This document shows positions 7,614-19,393 of a stretch of 64,000 nt of DNA, piece after piece. Position 1 is the first letter of the stretch. Each line of letters starts with the position of its first letter. Where the stretch lies: contig NZ_CP107785.1 of NCBI RefSeq assembly GCF_036345915.1, forward strand, positions 5,642,001 to 5,706,000, given 5' to 3'. This stretch comes from Nocardia sp. NBC_00565. Lineage in GTDB: Bacteria; Actinomycetota; Actinomycetes; Mycobacteriales; Mycobacteriaceae. The position numbers and the translations under genes were made by a program. The notes beneath the pieces are model-generated. The model was not told where the DNA came from. It saw only the letters and a program-made list of their open reading frames with translations, and searched no databases.

Positions 7614-8083
7614 CGCATACCTTTGATACGCCGTCCTAGTTCACGGGTGACCTCGCGCTCTGCCGTGCGCTTGGCCAGATCCTGTCGCTTGTCGTAGTCC
7701 TGCTTACCCTTGGCGAGCGCGAGTTCGACCTTGACCTTGCCGTCGGAGAAGTACATCGACAGCGGCACCAAGGTCTGGTTGCCCTCGCGTGACTTGCCGA
7801 CCAGTCGCTCGATCTCGCGCTTGTGCAGCAGCAGTTTGCGCACCCGGCGCGGCGAGTGGTTGGTCCAGGTGCCGTGGCTGAATTCGGGAATGTGCAGGCC
7901 CCGCAGCCACACCTCGCCGTTGTCGACGGTCGCGAAGGCGTCCACCAGCGAGGCCTTACCCTCGCGCAGACTCTTGACCTCGGTACCCACCAGCGCGATC
8001 CCGGCCTCGTAGGTGTCCAGGATCGTGTAGTTGTGCCGCGCCCGGCGGTTGGTCGCGATGACCTTGCGCCCCGTTTCCTTCAT
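7610..8083 (-). CDS. smpB: SsrA-binding protein SmpB
   Basis: A 157-residue OB-fold protein that binds the tRNA-like part of tmRNA and carries it to stalled ribosomes. It contains the signature [20 protein letters not shown], then [11 protein letters not shown] and [11 protein letters not shown], and a basic C-terminal tail ([19 protein letters not shown]) that occupies the empty mRNA channel. The ATG at 8083 (MKETGRKV) fits the family better than an in-frame start at 8110. Its RNA partner ssrA lies downstream on the same strand. Confidence 0.96.
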   Translation of the reverse strand: MKETGRKVIATNRRARHNYTILDTYEAGIALVGTEVKSLREGKASLVDAFATVDNGEVWLRGLHIPEFSHGTWTNHSPRRVRKLLLHKREIERLVGKSREGNQTLVPLSMYFSDGKVKVELALAKGKQDYDKRQDLAKRTAEREVTRELGRRIKGMR

Positions 8084-8142
8084 AACGGTCAACTTTAAGT
8101 GACTCGGCAACCGGATTATTCCGCGCCTGCTCCCCGATCGGC

Positions 8143-8385
8143 TCAGCCGCCCGGCCGGACCGCGAGATACAGCACCAGTACCGCGATGAAGGCCGCGACC
8201 AGCAACACCGTGGTCATGCGCGGCACTCCGCGTGGACGCGGCGGTGGCGGCGGGCGGTGACGCAGCCAGCCCGAATCCACCGCGGGGTCGTGTGGGCTGC
8301 GCCGATACGGCGGTGCGTCGCCGGGGTCGCTCGTCGGGGAGCTGCCCAGGTCGGGCCCGTCGGTAGGACCATCACCCGATGCCAT
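8143..8385 (-). CDS. Small membrane protein, function unknown
   Basis: An 80-residue protein with a proline- and charge-rich N-terminal two-thirds ([24 protein letters not shown]). One C-terminal transmembrane segment ([19 protein letters not shown]) ends three residues before the stop. The ATG at 8385 was chosen because the longer frame upstream is Arg/Thr-rich and not protein-like. It reads toward smpB, 59 bp upstream of that gene. The family is not recognised. Confidence 0.5.
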   Translation of the reverse strand: MASGDGPTDGPDLGSSPTSDPGDAPPYRRSPHDPAVDSGWLRHRPPPPPRPRGVPRMTTVLLVAAFIAVLVLYLAVRPGG

Positions 8386-8617
8386 ACCGTGCACGGTAGC
8401 CGCAGAAACGGTCCCATGCCGGGCAATTCCATTGCGATTCAGGCACGTTGGCGTGTGCGGCGTCCGGTGGCATCGCTGATCGCGAGATCGACGGCGACCA
8501 CTGGTCCGGCGCCCATCCTCACCCACGGGAGCGAGGATGGGCGACGCGGTATTCGGCACCGGCGATCGGCAGGGTGTCCAGTCCTGGGACCCCGGCGCTC
8601 ACCGGAGTTTGCACCCC

Positions 8618-10090
8618 CTACTTTCCGGCCGTCGTCTTCTTGGTTCGGTCCAGGCCGAGCGAATCGGAGATGGTGAAGAACAGGTCCGTCTGATCGGTCA
8701 GGCCGACCACATTCGCCGCGCGCGGGCCGTAGGCGGCAACACGCAGCTGGGTACCGGTGTGCTCCTGCGATCCGCCGTCCTCACCGTTGCCGTAGGAGAT
8801 GCCCATCTCGGCACCGTCCTTGGTCACCACCTTGCTGGTCAGCGATGCCGATTTGGTGTCGAGCGGGACGATCTGACTGCTGTGCGCGTGGTCCGCGGTC
8901 ACGATGACCAGGGTGTTGCCGTCCTGCTCGGCGAATTCGAGCGCGGCCTGCACCGCCTCGTCTAGGTCGACGGTCTCACCGACCTGTCCGCACGGGTTCG
9001 CGGCGTGGTCCTGCTTATCGATGGACGCGCCTTCGACCTGTAGGAAGAACCCGTCCTTGCGGTCCTTCAGCAGGTCGATCGCCTTGGTCGTCATACCGGC
9101 CAGCGTGGGCGCGGTGGCGGCGCGGTCGGGATTGGGGCGGCAGGTCTGGGCCGGGAGGTTGAGTCCGTCGCGTACGGCCTTCTCGCCGGCCCAGCGGACC
9201 GGCATATTGCCCGGTGCGAACAGACCGAGCACCGGAGCGTCTTGGTCCGCCTTCGAAACCCCTTCCAGGCCACTGCGATCCGTAACGAGGTGGTAGCCGC
9301 GCGCCTTGGCCTGGTCGCTGAGGGTCTGACCCTGCCACTGGCCCGCGGTCGCCTGCTGCGCGAAGCTCGTCGAACCGCCGCCGAGCGTGACATCGGCGCG
9401 GGTGTCGAGCAACTGCTCGCTGATCGAGCCGAGCCCGCCCTTCTCCGAGGCGTTGGTCGGGCATTTCAGCGCGGTCTCTTCGGGCCCGTAGCACTTGCGG
9501 TCGGTCACGTGCGCGGCGAGCCCGGCCGGGGTCGCGTCCTGGAGCTCGGCCGTGGTCACATTGCCGGTGGCCTTGCCGTTGGCCTTGGCGATCTCCAGCA
9601 GGTTGGCCTGCGGCGCACCCTTCAGGTCGACGCCGATCGCACCGTTGTAGGTCTTGGTGCCGGTCGCCCATGCGCTGGCGCTGGCCGCGGAATCGGTGAC
9701 GTAGTCCGGCTTTCCGGTGGTCTTGTCGAGCGAGTAGTGCGTGTAGGAGCCGGTGAGCGGCAGCGCGTCGATGCCCTTGAAGTAGCCGCCCGCGCCCTCG
9801 GCGACATTGCGCGCGACGGTGATCTCGGAGTCGCCCATGCCGTCGCCGATCAGCAGGATCACGTTCTTGGCCTGGCTGCCATTGATGGACGCGCGCAGTG
9901 CGTCGGTCCGGTCGCCGATGGTGCGACGGGCGCCACCGTTCTGACTCACCTCACCCTGTGCCTTCGGGCTGATGAGATCGCCGTTGCCCGGGGTCGAGCC
10001 CGAAGACCCACAAGCGGCCAGCGCTGCGACCAACATGGCGGCACCCAACGCGGCACCCGCGCGTAAACGGATCTTCGACCGAGACGACAT
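8618..10090 (-). CDS. PhoA-family alkaline phosphatase, lipoprotein
   Basis: 490 residues. The N-terminus is a lipoprotein signal ending in LAAC (Cys27), so the enzyme should be anchored outside the membrane. GDGMGDSE gives the first metal-binding Asp (about D83). [13 protein letters not shown] carries the nucleophile Ser (about S134). ADHAHSSQI and QEHTGTQ carry the C-terminal zinc ligands. It hydrolyses phosphate monoesters and probably scavenges phosphate. Low-phosphate control is likely from the family, but I saw no clear Pho box. The ATG at 10090 follows GGAG; the longer frame upstream lacks a signal peptide. Confidence 0.9.
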   Translation of the reverse strand: MSSRSKIRLRAGAALGAAMLVAALAACGSSGSTPGNGDLISPKAQGEVSQNGGARRTIGDRTDALRASINGSQAKNVILLIGDGMGDSEITVARNVAEGAGGYFKGIDALPLTGSYTHYSLDKTTGKPDYVTDSAASASAWATGTKTYNGAIGVDLKGAPQANLLEIAKANGKATGNVTTAELQDATPAGLAAHVTDRKCYGPEETALKCPTNASEKGGLGSISEQLLDTRADVTLGGGSTSFAQQATAGQWQGQTLSDQAKARGYHLVTDRSGLEGVSKADQDAPVLGLFAPGNMPVRWAGEKAVRDGLNLPAQTCRPNPDRAATAPTLAGMTTKAIDLLKDRKDGFFLQVEGASIDKQDHAANPCGQVGETVDLDEAVQAALEFAEQDGNTLVIVTADHAHSSQIVPLDTKSASLTSKVVTKDGAEMGISYGNGEDGGSQEHTGTQLRVAAYGPRAANVVGLTDQTDLFFTISDSLGLDRTKKTTAGK

Positions 10091-10200
10091 AAGCGAAACT
10101 CCATTGTTCTCGTAGCTACACATCTCGAAGCCTTCTGGGGACTTCTGAACAAAAAGGACACGAACGGCAACCAGCCGATTACCGCCACGCGTGCGAAATG

Positions 10201-12084
<1,884 letters not shown>

Positions 12085-12174
12085 CCTACGAGCGCGGGCG
12101 GACAACGGAACCCCTACACCGATGCGGATCGCAGGTGGTGGCCCGACTACTCCACATGTGGATAAAGAAAATCG

Positions 12175-13080
12175 CTAATCGCGAACGTAGTAGCGCAACG
12201 TGCCGTAGGCGGTGATCGCCGCGAAGACGATGCCGAGCGGCGCGATGGTCAACGACACCAACGCGATGTCCTCATTGGTGATATGCGGAAAGACGTTGCT
12301 GTTGAACAACGCACCGAGCCCACGATTGACCACCAACGGCTGTGCGAGGAACAACCCGACGACCGCCAGAACCGAGCCGGCCAGCGCCGCGACGACCGCC
12401 TCCAAAAGGAATGGCAACTGGGTATACCAGCGCGTCGCGCCGACCATCCGCATGATGCCGACCTCTTCGCGCCGACTGAATGCCGCGATCTGCACCATAT
12501 TCGCAATCAGCAACAGCGCCGCTAATGCCTGCAACCCCGCCAACCCGAATGCCGCGTTCCGCAGTCCGTCGAACACCCCGACCAACCGGTCCACGGTGTC
12601 CTTGTCATTGAGCACGCTCTGGATGCCCGGCTTGTCGCGGAACGTCTGGTAGATCCTCGGGTACTGATCGGCATCGGTCATCTTCACCCGCAGCGACGCG
12701 GGCAGCCGGGTGTCCTTGATCATATCCAGCATCTCCGGCTGATCCTTGAAGGTCACCTCGGTGGCTTCCTGCATCGCCTCGTCGCTGTTGATGAACTGGA
12801 CCGAGACCACGCCGTCGGTCTTCTTCAGATCCGACATCAGCAACTGACACGGCTGTTCGGAACAGTCGGTATCCGTCGCGGAGACCAGGTCGGTGAGATA
12901 GAGCCGGATCTCGACTCGATCCATGAAGTAATCCTGGGTCTTATCGGCGATCCGCAAGGCGAGCAGACCGCCGCCGAGCATGGTCAGCGACACCGCGGTG
13001 GTCAGGATCATCGCGATGGTCATGGTGACATTGCGACGCAGACCGGTGAAGACCTCGTCGAACAGAAATCCGAGGCGCAT
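12175..13080 (-). CDS. ftsX: Cell division protein FtsX
   Basis: A 301-residue membrane component of the FtsEX complex, which couples ATP hydrolysis to peptidoglycan hydrolase activation at the septum. It has one N-terminal transmembrane segment (residues 20-45) and a large extracytoplasmic loop with one Cys pair (DCSEQPCQLL). Three C-terminal transmembrane segments follow, with MRMVGATRWYTQLPFLLEA, a conserved FtsX motif, between the first and second. The ATG overlaps the ftsE stop by one base (TAATG), so the two are translated together. Confidence 0.96.
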   Translation of the reverse strand: MRLGFLFDEVFTGLRRNVTMTIAMILTTAVSLTMLGGGLLALRIADKTQDYFMDRVEIRLYLTDLVSATDTDCSEQPCQLLMSDLKKTDGVVSVQFINSDEAMQEATEVTFKDQPEMLDMIKDTRLPASLRVKMTDADQYPRIYQTFRDKPGIQSVLNDKDTVDRLVGVFDGLRNAAFGLAGLQALAALLLIANMVQIAAFSRREEVGIMRMVGATRWYTQLPFLLEAVVAALAGSVLAVVGLFLAQPLVVNRGLGALFNSNVFPHITNEDIALVSLTIAPLGIVFAAITAYGTLRYYVRD

Positions 13081-13769
13081 TACCGGCCCACCCCGTAGAC
13101 ACCGGTGGCGTCATCACGAATCAGGCGGCCGCGGTCCAATTCCACCACTCTCTTTCGCATCGCGTCGACGATGTGATTGTCGTGCGTCGCCATCACCACG
13201 GTGGTGCCGATGCGGTTGATCCGCTCCAGCAGCAGCATGATGTCGCCGCTGGTGTCCGGATCGAGATTGCCGGTCGGCTCGTCGGCGAGCAGGACCAGCG
13301 GCCGGTTCACGAAGGCCCTGGCGATCGCCACGCGCTGCTGCTCACCACCGGACAGTTCGTGCGGCAACCGGTCGGCCTTGCCACCCAGCCCGACCATATC
13401 GAGCACCTCGGGCACGGTCCGGTGGATGAACTGGCGCCGCTTGCCGATCACCTCCAGCGCGAACGCCACGTTCTGCGCGACGGTCTTCTGCTGCAGCAGC
13501 CGGAAATCCTGGAAGACGCACCCCATGCGCTGACGCAACTTCGGCACCTTCCGCCCGGGCAGCCGGTCGACCTGGAAGTCGGCGACCTGAATCTCGCCCG
13601 CGGTCGGGGCTTCCTCTTTCAACAGCAGTCGCATAAAGGTCGACTTGCCCGAACCGGACGGTCCGATGATGAAGACGAATTCGCCTTTGCCCACATCGAC
13701 GGTGATGTTGTCCAGCGCGGGTCGCGTCGAGGTCTGATACGACTTTGTCACGTTCCGCATGGTGATCAC
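13080..13769 (-). CDS. ftsE: Cell division ATP-binding protein FtsE
   Basis: A 229-residue ABC ATPase. Walker A is GPSGSGKST, the signature is [14 protein letters not shown], Walker B is [11 protein letters not shown], and the switch His is in [10 protein letters not shown]. It powers FtsX at the cytoplasmic face of the divisome. Length and motifs are complete. It lies in the conserved order prfB, mscS-like, small protein, ftsE, fts[20 protein letters not shown] is the expected start. Confidence 0.97.
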   Translation of the reverse strand: MITMRNVTKSYQTSTRPALDNITVDVGKGEFVFIIGPSGSGKSTFMRLLLKEEAPTAGEIQVADFQVDRLPGRKVPKLRQRMGCVFQDFRLLQQKTVAQNVAFALEVIGKRRQFIHRTVPEVLDMVGLGGKADRLPHELSGGEQQRVAIARAFVNRPLVLLADEPTGNLDPDTSGDIMLLLERINRIGTTVVMATHDNHIVDAMRKRVVELDRGRLIRDDATGVYGVGR

Positions 13770-13820
13770 GGGTAGCCAGTGTAACCAGCAACCGCCGTGC
13801 AGCCAGTAGCTACCGGCCGG

Positions 13821-13949
13821 TCAACGCGGGGTCGTTGCCGTATTCACCGCAGCTGGAACGGTGTTCACCGTCAATTCGGGTCGCGATACCGCCGCGTTAT
13901 CGGGCTTGACGAACAGGTACAACACAAACGTGACGATCCAAGTTGTCAT
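13821..13949 (-). CDS. Small single-pass membrane protein between the MscS-type channel and ftsE
   Basis: A 42-residue peptide with one hydrophobic segment near its start (TTWIVTFVLYLFV) and a polar C-terminus rich in Val, Thr and Ala. Its ATG lies 16 bp after the mscS stop. It occupies the same position as the small proline-rich membrane protein (Rv3103c as I remember it) between the equivalent genes in mycobacteria, but is much shorter. It could be a minimal equivalent or a spurious frame. No strong ribosome site is seen. Confidence 0.35.
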   Translation of the reverse strand: MTTWIVTFVLYLFVKPDNAAVSRPELTVNTVPAAVNTATTPR

Positions 13950-13965
13950 CAGGATCGCCGTGGAT

Positions 13966-14823
13966 CTACGTGGTCTCACTGATTCCCTCCCGGCGCAATG
14001 CCGCGGCGACTCGCACCCGCAACTCGCGACCGACTTCGAATTGCTTGCCTGGCAACGTTCTGGCAACCATTCGAATGTTCATCTGGTCCACTGTCAGGTC
14101 TTCGACACCCATCACGCTGGGTTCGTCGAGCAGCAGCGGCCGCAACCTTCGGTCCTCGTACGCCGTTGTACCGACCTCGTGCAGGATCTCGTTGATCCTG
14201 GTGATATCGACACTCGCCGCGACCGGAACATCGATCGCGGCGCGCGCCCAATCCTTCGACAGATTCGTCACTTTGACGATCTGACCATTGGGCACGGTGA
14301 TCACCTCACCATCTGCGTTGCGCAGTGTGGTGATCCGCAACGTGACGTCCTCGACGGTACCCTCGGCCTGCTCCGCGGATCCAGTGACCGCGATGCGAAC
14401 CACATCACCAAATCCGTACTGCCGCTCGGTGATCAGGAAAAATCCGGCAAGAATGTCCTGCACGATCCGCTGCGCGCCGAAGCCGAGCGCGGCGCCGAGC
14501 ACCGCGGCGGGCGCGACCAGACCGGTGACCGCGAAACCCATCCGCCGCAGCACCTCCATGCCCACCAGGACATAGACAATGGTCAGCACCACCCAGGTGA
14601 CGACCTGTGCCAGCGCGTGCCGATGCTTGGCCGCCTCGGAGCGCACCAGCGCGTCACTGCTACGGAACTGGGCATCGATCTTGCGGGTGATCCGGTCCCG
14701 GACGAAGGTGGCGAAACGGCTGCACAGCACCGCCCCCAGAACCAGCAGGACGATCTCTAAGCCGGATGAACGCAGCCAGGTGGTGAAGTCGGTGGACGTG
14801 GAGAAGGCCTGGGGTACGTCCAA
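13966..14823 (-). CDS. MscS-family mechanosensitive channel
   Basis: 285 residues. Three hydrophobic segments lead into a pore-like helix rich in Gly and Ala (APAAVLGAALGFGAQRIVQDILAGFF). The MscS beta domain follows (VEDVTLRITTLRNADGEVITVPNG). Such channels release solutes when membrane tension rises after hypo-osmotic shock. The TTG start follows the prfB stop (TAGTTG) with no gap, so expression is tied to prfB. Confidence 0.88.
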   Translation of the reverse strand: MDVPQAFSTSTDFTTWLRSSGLEIVLLVLGAVLCSRFATFVRDRITRKIDAQFRSSDALVRSEAAKHRHALAQVVTWVVLTIVYVLVGMEVLRRMGFAVTGLVAPAAVLGAALGFGAQRIVQDILAGFFLITERQYGFGDVVRIAVTGSAEQAEGTVEDVTLRITTLRNADGEVITVPNGQIVKVTNLSKDWARAAIDVPVAASVDITRINEILHEVGTTAYEDRRLRPLLLDEPSVMGVEDLTVDQMNIRMVARTLPGKQFEVGRELRVRVAAALRREGISETT

Positions 14824-15948
14824 CTAGCTCGCCTGCTCTCGCATTCGCCAACGAATTCCGGATTCGATGAAACCATCGATATCGCCGTCGAGCACGGCAC
14901 TCGGGTTGTTGACTTCGTAGTTGGTGCGCAGATCCTTGACCATCTGGTACGGATGCAGCACGTAGGAGCGCATCTGGTTGCCCCAGGACGCGCCCTCGTT
15001 GGTCTTGAGCGCGTCCATCTCGGCGCGCTCCTCCTGCCGCTTGCGCTCGAGCAGTTTGGCCTGCAGTACGCGCATGGCCGAAATCTTGTTCTGCAGTTGG
15101 GATTTCTCGTTCTGACAGGTGACGACGATGCCGGTCGGGACGTGGGTGAGCCGCACGGCCGAGTCGGTGGTGTTGACGCTCTGACCGCCGGGACCCGACG
15201 AGCGATACACATCGACGCGGACCTCACCCTCGGGAATCTCGATGTGGTCGGTGGTCTCGACCACCGGCAGCACCTCGACCTCGGCGAAGGAGGTCTGGCG
15301 GCGGCCCTGGTTGTCGAACGGGCTGATCCGGACCAGTCGGTGGGTGCCCATCTCGACGCTCAACGTGCCGTAGGCATAGGGCGACTTCACCGCGAAGGTG
15401 GCGCTCTTGATGCCCGCCTCTTCGGCGTAGGAGGTGTCGTAGACCTCGACGGAGTACTTGTGCCGGTCGGCCCAGCGGATGTACATGCGCATCAGCATCT
15501 CGGCCCAGTCGGCGGCGTCCACGCCACCCGCGCCGGAACGGATGTTGACCAATGCCTCGCGCTTGTCGTACTCGCCCGAGAGCAGGGTGCGGACCTCCAT
15601 GGCCTCCACGTCACCGTGCAGCGCGGCGCGCTCGGCGTCGGCGTCGGCGAGCGCGGCCACCCTGGCCTCGCCCTGCTCGTCCTCGGCCAGTTCGTAGAGG
15701 ATCGATAGATCGTCGAGCCGCTGGCGCAGCTCCTCGACCCGGCGCAACTCGCTCTGGGCATGCGACAGCTCACTGGTGACCTGCTGCGCGTGCTCCTGGT
15801 TGTTCCACAGATCGGGATCGGCGGCCTGGTGCTCGAGCTCATCGATCCGTCGCCGCAGCTCCTCGACATCGAGGACCGACTCGACGGTCTTGAGAGTGGC
15901 GTCGAGTTCGGCGATATCAGCGGAGACGTCAGGATGCACGATGCTCAA
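14824..15948 (-). CDS. prfB: Peptide chain release factor 2
   Basis: A 374-residue RF2 that releases peptides at UGA and UAA. It has the GGQ motif ([12 protein letters not shown]) for peptidyl-tRNA hydrolysis and the SPF tripeptide (RISPFDNQ) that identifies RF2. The frame is continuous through the N-terminal region, so there is no programmed +1 frameshift of the E. coli type. It heads the conserved block leading to ftsEX. Confidence 0.97.
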   Translation of the reverse strand: MSIVHPDVSADIAELDATLKTVESVLDVEELRRRIDELEHQAADPDLWNNQEHAQQVTSELSHAQSELRRVEELRQRLDDLSILYELAEDEQGEARVAALADADAERAALHGDVEAMEVRTLLSGEYDKREALVNIRSGAGGVDAADWAEMLMRMYIRWADRHKYSVEVYDTSYAEEAGIKSATFAVKSPYAYGTLSVEMGTHRLVRISPFDNQGRRQTSFAEVEVLPVVETTDHIEIPEGEVRVDVYRSSGPGGQSVNTTDSAVRLTHVPTGIVVTCQNEKSQLQNKISAMRVLQAKLLERKRQEERAEMDALKTNEGASWGNQMRSYVLHPYQMVKDLRTNYEVNNPSAVLDGDIDGFIESGIRWRMREQAS

Positions 15949-16151
15949 GCCTACTGGGCTCCGCCGCCTGCGCTCCCCCGCCTCCCCGGAACTTTTGCCG
16001 GTCGCGGCTTCATCACCGGCCCCGGCGGGTGGTGCATCTCATCTAGTTCTTGGCGTCGAGGCGATCGATCGGTAGCGGGCAGCCCGGCCGAGCGACGATC
16101 GGCCATTGCACGCTCAGGCAGGTGCGGTGCGGCGGCGGATCGGACCGGTGG

Positions 16152-17006
16152 TCAGCCGGTGACCATGCGGAGGCCGCCGGGACGGCGACCGGCCAGTGCG
16201 TCGAGGGCGGTCGCGGTGGACTCATCCGCGGGTAGATAGATGAGCAGCTGCTGGTCGTCGTCGGCGGAGAGATCAAGGGTTTCGTAGGTCAGGCGTAGGT
16301 TTCCCGCGTCGGGGTGGGTCAGGCGGGTGATGCCGGTGGCCGCGGCGAGGCTGGGAACGGATTCGACCCGGCGGGTGAACTCCGCACCCGCGGCAATGGT
16401 GAGTTCGTCGGCGAGTGCGGCGATATGCGGGTCGGTACGGAACGGACCTGCCTTCAGCGCGGCGACCGTTTCGTCGGCGACGTGGTCCCAGTCGGGGTAC
16501 GCCGTGCGGGCGTGGGGGTCGGTGAAGACGAACAGTGCCAGGTTGCGGTGCTCGTCGTCGAGAAGTCCGAGCGGAGCCATCAGGCGTTCGTAGCCGTCGG
16601 TCCAGGCGAGCACCTCACGCAAACGGTTGACGACCAGCGCGGGTGCGGGTTCCAGGCGATCGAGGATGGCGCGGACCGCGGGACGAACCTCGCGCGGTGG
16701 TTGCGCACCGCCCATACAGCTGAATCCGGCATCGGCGGACTTGGTGAGCCGGTGCAGGTGGATCCGTTCACTCGGCGCCAATCCGAGTGCGTCGGCGAGG
16801 GCGGACAGCACCGGCGGTGAGGGTCGGCGATCGCGGCCCTGCTCGAGGCGGGTGATGTATTCGACACTCACTCCGGCCAGGGTGGCCAGTTCGGCGCGGC
16901 GCAGTCCGGGAGTCCGGCGGCGCGGACCGGTGGGCAACCCGACCTGGGCGGGCGTCACCGCTTCGCGACGAGTGCGCAGGAACAGACCCAGCTCGTTATC
17001 ACTCAC
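16152..17006 (-). CDS. XRE-family regulator with MmyB-like ligand-binding domain
   Basis: 284 residues. Residues 1-80 contain an XRE helix-turn-helix (RTPGLRRAELATLAGVSVEY...LEQGRDRRPSP). The rest matches the MmyB-like PAS-type domain of actinobacterial regulators (VVNRLREVLAWTDGYERLM, TDPHARTAYPDW, LRLTYETLDLSADDDQQLL). Members commonly control an adjacent oxidoreductase. Here the divergent FMN reductase starts about 145 bp away, so I infer it is the target. The GTG at 17006 follows GAGGA. Confidence 0.85.
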   Translation of the reverse strand: MSDNELGLFLRTRREAVTPAQVGLPTGPRRRTPGLRRAELATLAGVSVEYITRLEQGRDRRPSPPVLSALADALGLAPSERIHLHRLTKSADAGFSCMGGAQPPREVRPAVRAILDRLEPAPALVVNRLREVLAWTDGYERLMAPLGLLDDEHRNLALFVFTDPHARTAYPDWDHVADETVAALKAGPFRTDPHIAALADELTIAAGAEFTRRVESVPSLAAATGITRLTHPDAGNLRLTYETLDLSADDDQQLLIYLPADESTATALDALAGRRPGGLRMVTG

Positions 17007-17149
17007 TCCTCGACGGTACAAGCGCGGGCGTCGCCGAGGGTGACCCTGCCACTACCACTCTTCGCGCGGTCTTCCTGGTCGCGACGCCGGGCAGCAGATT
17101 GGGACTTGCGCAACCGACCCCGGTCACGCGGATACCGAAGGAGAACACC

Positions 17150-17743
17150 ATGTCCAGTACACCCTTGAGGCTCGCGGTGATCATCGGCAGCGTTCGGGAG
17201 GGACGCTTCGCCCCCGCGGTCGCCAGCTGGTTCGTCGAGCAGGCGGCGCGCCACGGCGAGTTCGAGATCGACCTCATCGATCTGGCCGAGGCCGAACTGC
17301 CGTTGGCGCTGCCCGCGGTGTCCCCGATGCTCGAGCCCGATCCGGAACGTCCCGCCGGAATGGTCGACCTCAGCAGGCGGCTCAGCGCGGCCGACGCGTT
17401 CGTGATCCTCACTCCCGACTACAACCGCAGCTATCCGGCATCACTGAAGGCGGCCATCGACTGGCACTTCACCCAATGGGACGCGAAGGCCATCGGGTTC
17501 GTCGGCTACAGCGGCGCGAGCGGCGGCCTGCTCGCCATCGAACACCTGCGCCAGGTCTTCAACGAACTCAACGCCCACACTGTCCGCAACTACGTCAGCT
17601 TCCCGCGCTACTACCTCCTCTTCGATGCCGAGGGCAAGCTGCGCGAACCCGAGGAGCCGGCCGCCGCCGCCCAGGCCATGCTCGACCAATTGCACTGGTG
17701 GGCAAGCGCCCTCACCGCCGCCCGCGCCGTCCCCGCCGCCTGA
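17150..17743 (+). CDS. NAD(P)H-dependent FMN reductase
   Basis: A 197-residue flavodoxin-like reductase. The start LRLAVIIGSVREGRFAPAV contains the FMN phosphate-binding loop (GSVREGR), and TPDYNRSYPASLKAAIDW is the family's second FMN-binding motif. It reduces FMN or small acceptors such as quinones with NAD(P)H. AAGGAG precedes the ATG. It is divergent from the XRE/MmyB-like regulator, a very common actinobacterial pairing. Confidence 0.9.
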   Translation: MSSTPLRLAVIIGSVREGRFAPAVASWFVEQAARHGEFEIDLIDLAEAELPLALPAVSPMLEPDPERPAGMVDLSRRLSAADAFVILTPDYNRSYPASLKAAIDWHFTQWDAKAIGFVGYSGASGGLLAIEHLRQVFNELNAHTVRNYVSFPRYYLLFDAEGKLREPEEPAAAAQAMLDQLHWWASALTAARAVPAA

Positions 17744-17895
17744 TCGACACGAACGACCATGCGGCGGCCGCGCTGGCGCACATCTAGTGGGCGTCGCGGC
17801 AACTAGATGTGCGAGCTCGCGCGCACCGGCAGGGGCGTCGAGGGTGGGTGGTGGCGTCGCGTCGGGAGGAAGTGGGTGGGCGATAGGGTTCGGGG

Positions 17896-18681
17896 GTGGC
17901 TGTCTACTCCTCGGATCTGGAACTCGCGCTGCGGTTGGCCGATGCGGCTGATGGGATTACCCGGGCGCGGTTCGGTGCGCTGGATCTGAAGGTCGATTCG
18001 AAGCCGGATCTGACGCCGGTGTCGGATGCCGATCTGGCGGTGGAGCAGGCGATCCGGCAGGTGCTCGGTCAGGAACGACCGCAGGATTCGGTGCTCGGTG
18101 AGGAGTTCGGCGGTGACGTCGAACTCAGCGGACGGCAGTGGGTGATCGATCCCATCGACGGCACCAAGAACTTCGTGCGGCGGGTGCCGATCTGGGCGAC
18201 GTTGATCTCGCTACTCGACGATGGTGTGCCCGTGGTCGGCGTGGTGAGCGCGCCTGCACTGACTCGGCGGTGGTGGGCGGCCGCGGGATCCGGCGCTTGG
18301 GCGAGCTTCGATTCCGATGCGCCGACCGCGATTTCGGTCTCCGCAGTGAGTGAGCTCGGCTCCGCGAGCCTGGCCTTCTCCAGCCTCTCCGGCTGGCGCG
18401 AACGCGGCCTGCGCGAGCATTTCCTGAACCTCACCGACGAAGTGTGGCGGGTCCGCGGCTACGGCGACTTCTTCAGCTACTGCCTACTCGCCGAAGGCGC
18501 GGTCGATATCGCCACCGAACCCGAAGTATCCCTATGGGATCTCGCCGCCCTCGACATCCTGATCCGCGAAGCGGGCGGCCACTTCACCTCCCTCAACGGC
18601 ACCCCAGGCCCCCACGGCGGCGACGCCATAGCCACCAACAGCCTCCTCCACACCAAAGTCCTCACCCACCTGCACCCGTGA
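17896..18681 (+). CDS. hisN: Histidinol-phosphatase of the inositol-monophosphatase family
   Basis: 261 residues. [30 protein letters not shown] and [17 protein letters not shown] are the metal- and phosphate-binding motifs of the IMPase fold. The overall sequence fits mycobacterial/nocardial HisN, which dephosphorylates histidinol phosphate in histidine synthesis. In Mycobacterium tuberculosis, hisN lies close to fadE24 and fadE23, as here, which supports the assignment. The start is GTG after GGGG. A generic inositol monophosphatase is the alternative. Confidence 0.85.
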   Translation: MAVYSSDLELALRLADAADGITRARFGALDLKVDSKPDLTPVSDADLAVEQAIRQVLGQERPQDSVLGEEFGGDVELSGRQWVIDPIDGTKNFVRRVPIWATLISLLDDGVPVVGVVSAPALTRRWWAAAGSGAWASFDSDAPTAISVSAVSELGSASLAFSSLSGWRERGLREHFLNLTDEVWRVRGYGDFFSYCLLAEGAVDIATEPEVSLWDLAALDILIREAGGHFTSLNGTPGPHGGDAIATNSLLHTKVLTHLHP

Positions 18682-18712
18682 AAGCGCTGGTGCGGGTAAA
18701 CGGCGACCTGCA

Positions 18713-19252
18713 TCAATGCATTCTCAGGAGTTTCTCCATGAGGACTACGTGGGATGTGCCGTGGAATTGCGGGGGTAGTTCGGTTTCGCGGATCTCGGTG
18801 AAACCCTGTGCGGTGTAGTACTTGCGGAGTACGGAGTTGTCGGCGGCGGTGTCGAGGCGTTGTCGTGCGATGCCGTTGGCGAGAGTGCGGGCGGCGCAGA
18901 ATTGGATGATTCGGGTGCCGAGGTCGCGGCCGCGGAATTCGGGGGCGACCATGAGGCCGTGGATGTATCCGGCTGGGGTGTCGTCCTCGCCCCAGAATTC
19001 CGGGTCGCGCCAGACCAGGCGGACGGCCGCGGTCAAGACTCCCGGGCTGTCGCGCCAGACGAACCATTCGCCGCGGGCGGCCTCGCTGGCCACCGTCGCG
19101 GCAGGGTATTCGCCGGGCAGCCACTGGCCGATGCCGTTGTCGATCATCCAGTGCGCGAGGCGATCCCGCAGTCGAGCGATATCGGCGGCGTCGGCGGGTG
19201 TGGCCGCGACCATCGGGGCGGGTTCGGGGACCATCGGATCTGGTTGAGGCAC
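18713..19252 (-). CDS. GNAT-family N-acetyltransferase
   Basis: 179 residues. The acetyl-CoA-binding region reads IHGLMVAPEFRGRDLGTRII, matching the R/Q-x-x-G-x-G/A signature (RGRDLG). The C-terminal NSVLRKYYTAQGF matches the family's helix and strand. N-terminal residues 1-20 are proline-rich. The substrate is unknown. It converges with hisN, whose stop is 31 bp away. Confidence 0.85.
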   Translation of the reverse strand: MPQPDPMVPEPAPMVAATPADAADIARLRDRLAHWMIDNGIGQWLPGEYPAATVASEAARGEWFVWRDSPGVLTAAVRLVWRDPEFWGEDDTPAGYIHGLMVAPEFRGRDLGTRIIQFCAARTLANGIARQRLDTAADNSVLRKYYTAQGFTEIRETELPPQFHGTSHVVLMEKLLRMH

Positions 19253-19393
19253 AGATCCTTTCTATCGCCTCGGGGGACGCGCGTCGGTGCGAGGGCGACC
19301 GGCTGGATTCGGGTCGACGGCGTCTGGGATCAAGGCCGACCAACTCGAGTCGACCGGGATCGGCGGCCGCAGTGTCGCAGGCGCACTGATGCG

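Noticed and set aside
14953..15708. 251-codon plus-strand frame inside prfB
   Set aside because: prfB on the other strand is certain, and this frame has no ribosome site or motif.
15800..15948. Programmed frameshift in prfB
   Set aside because: The reading frame is continuous from the ATG with no early in-frame TGA.
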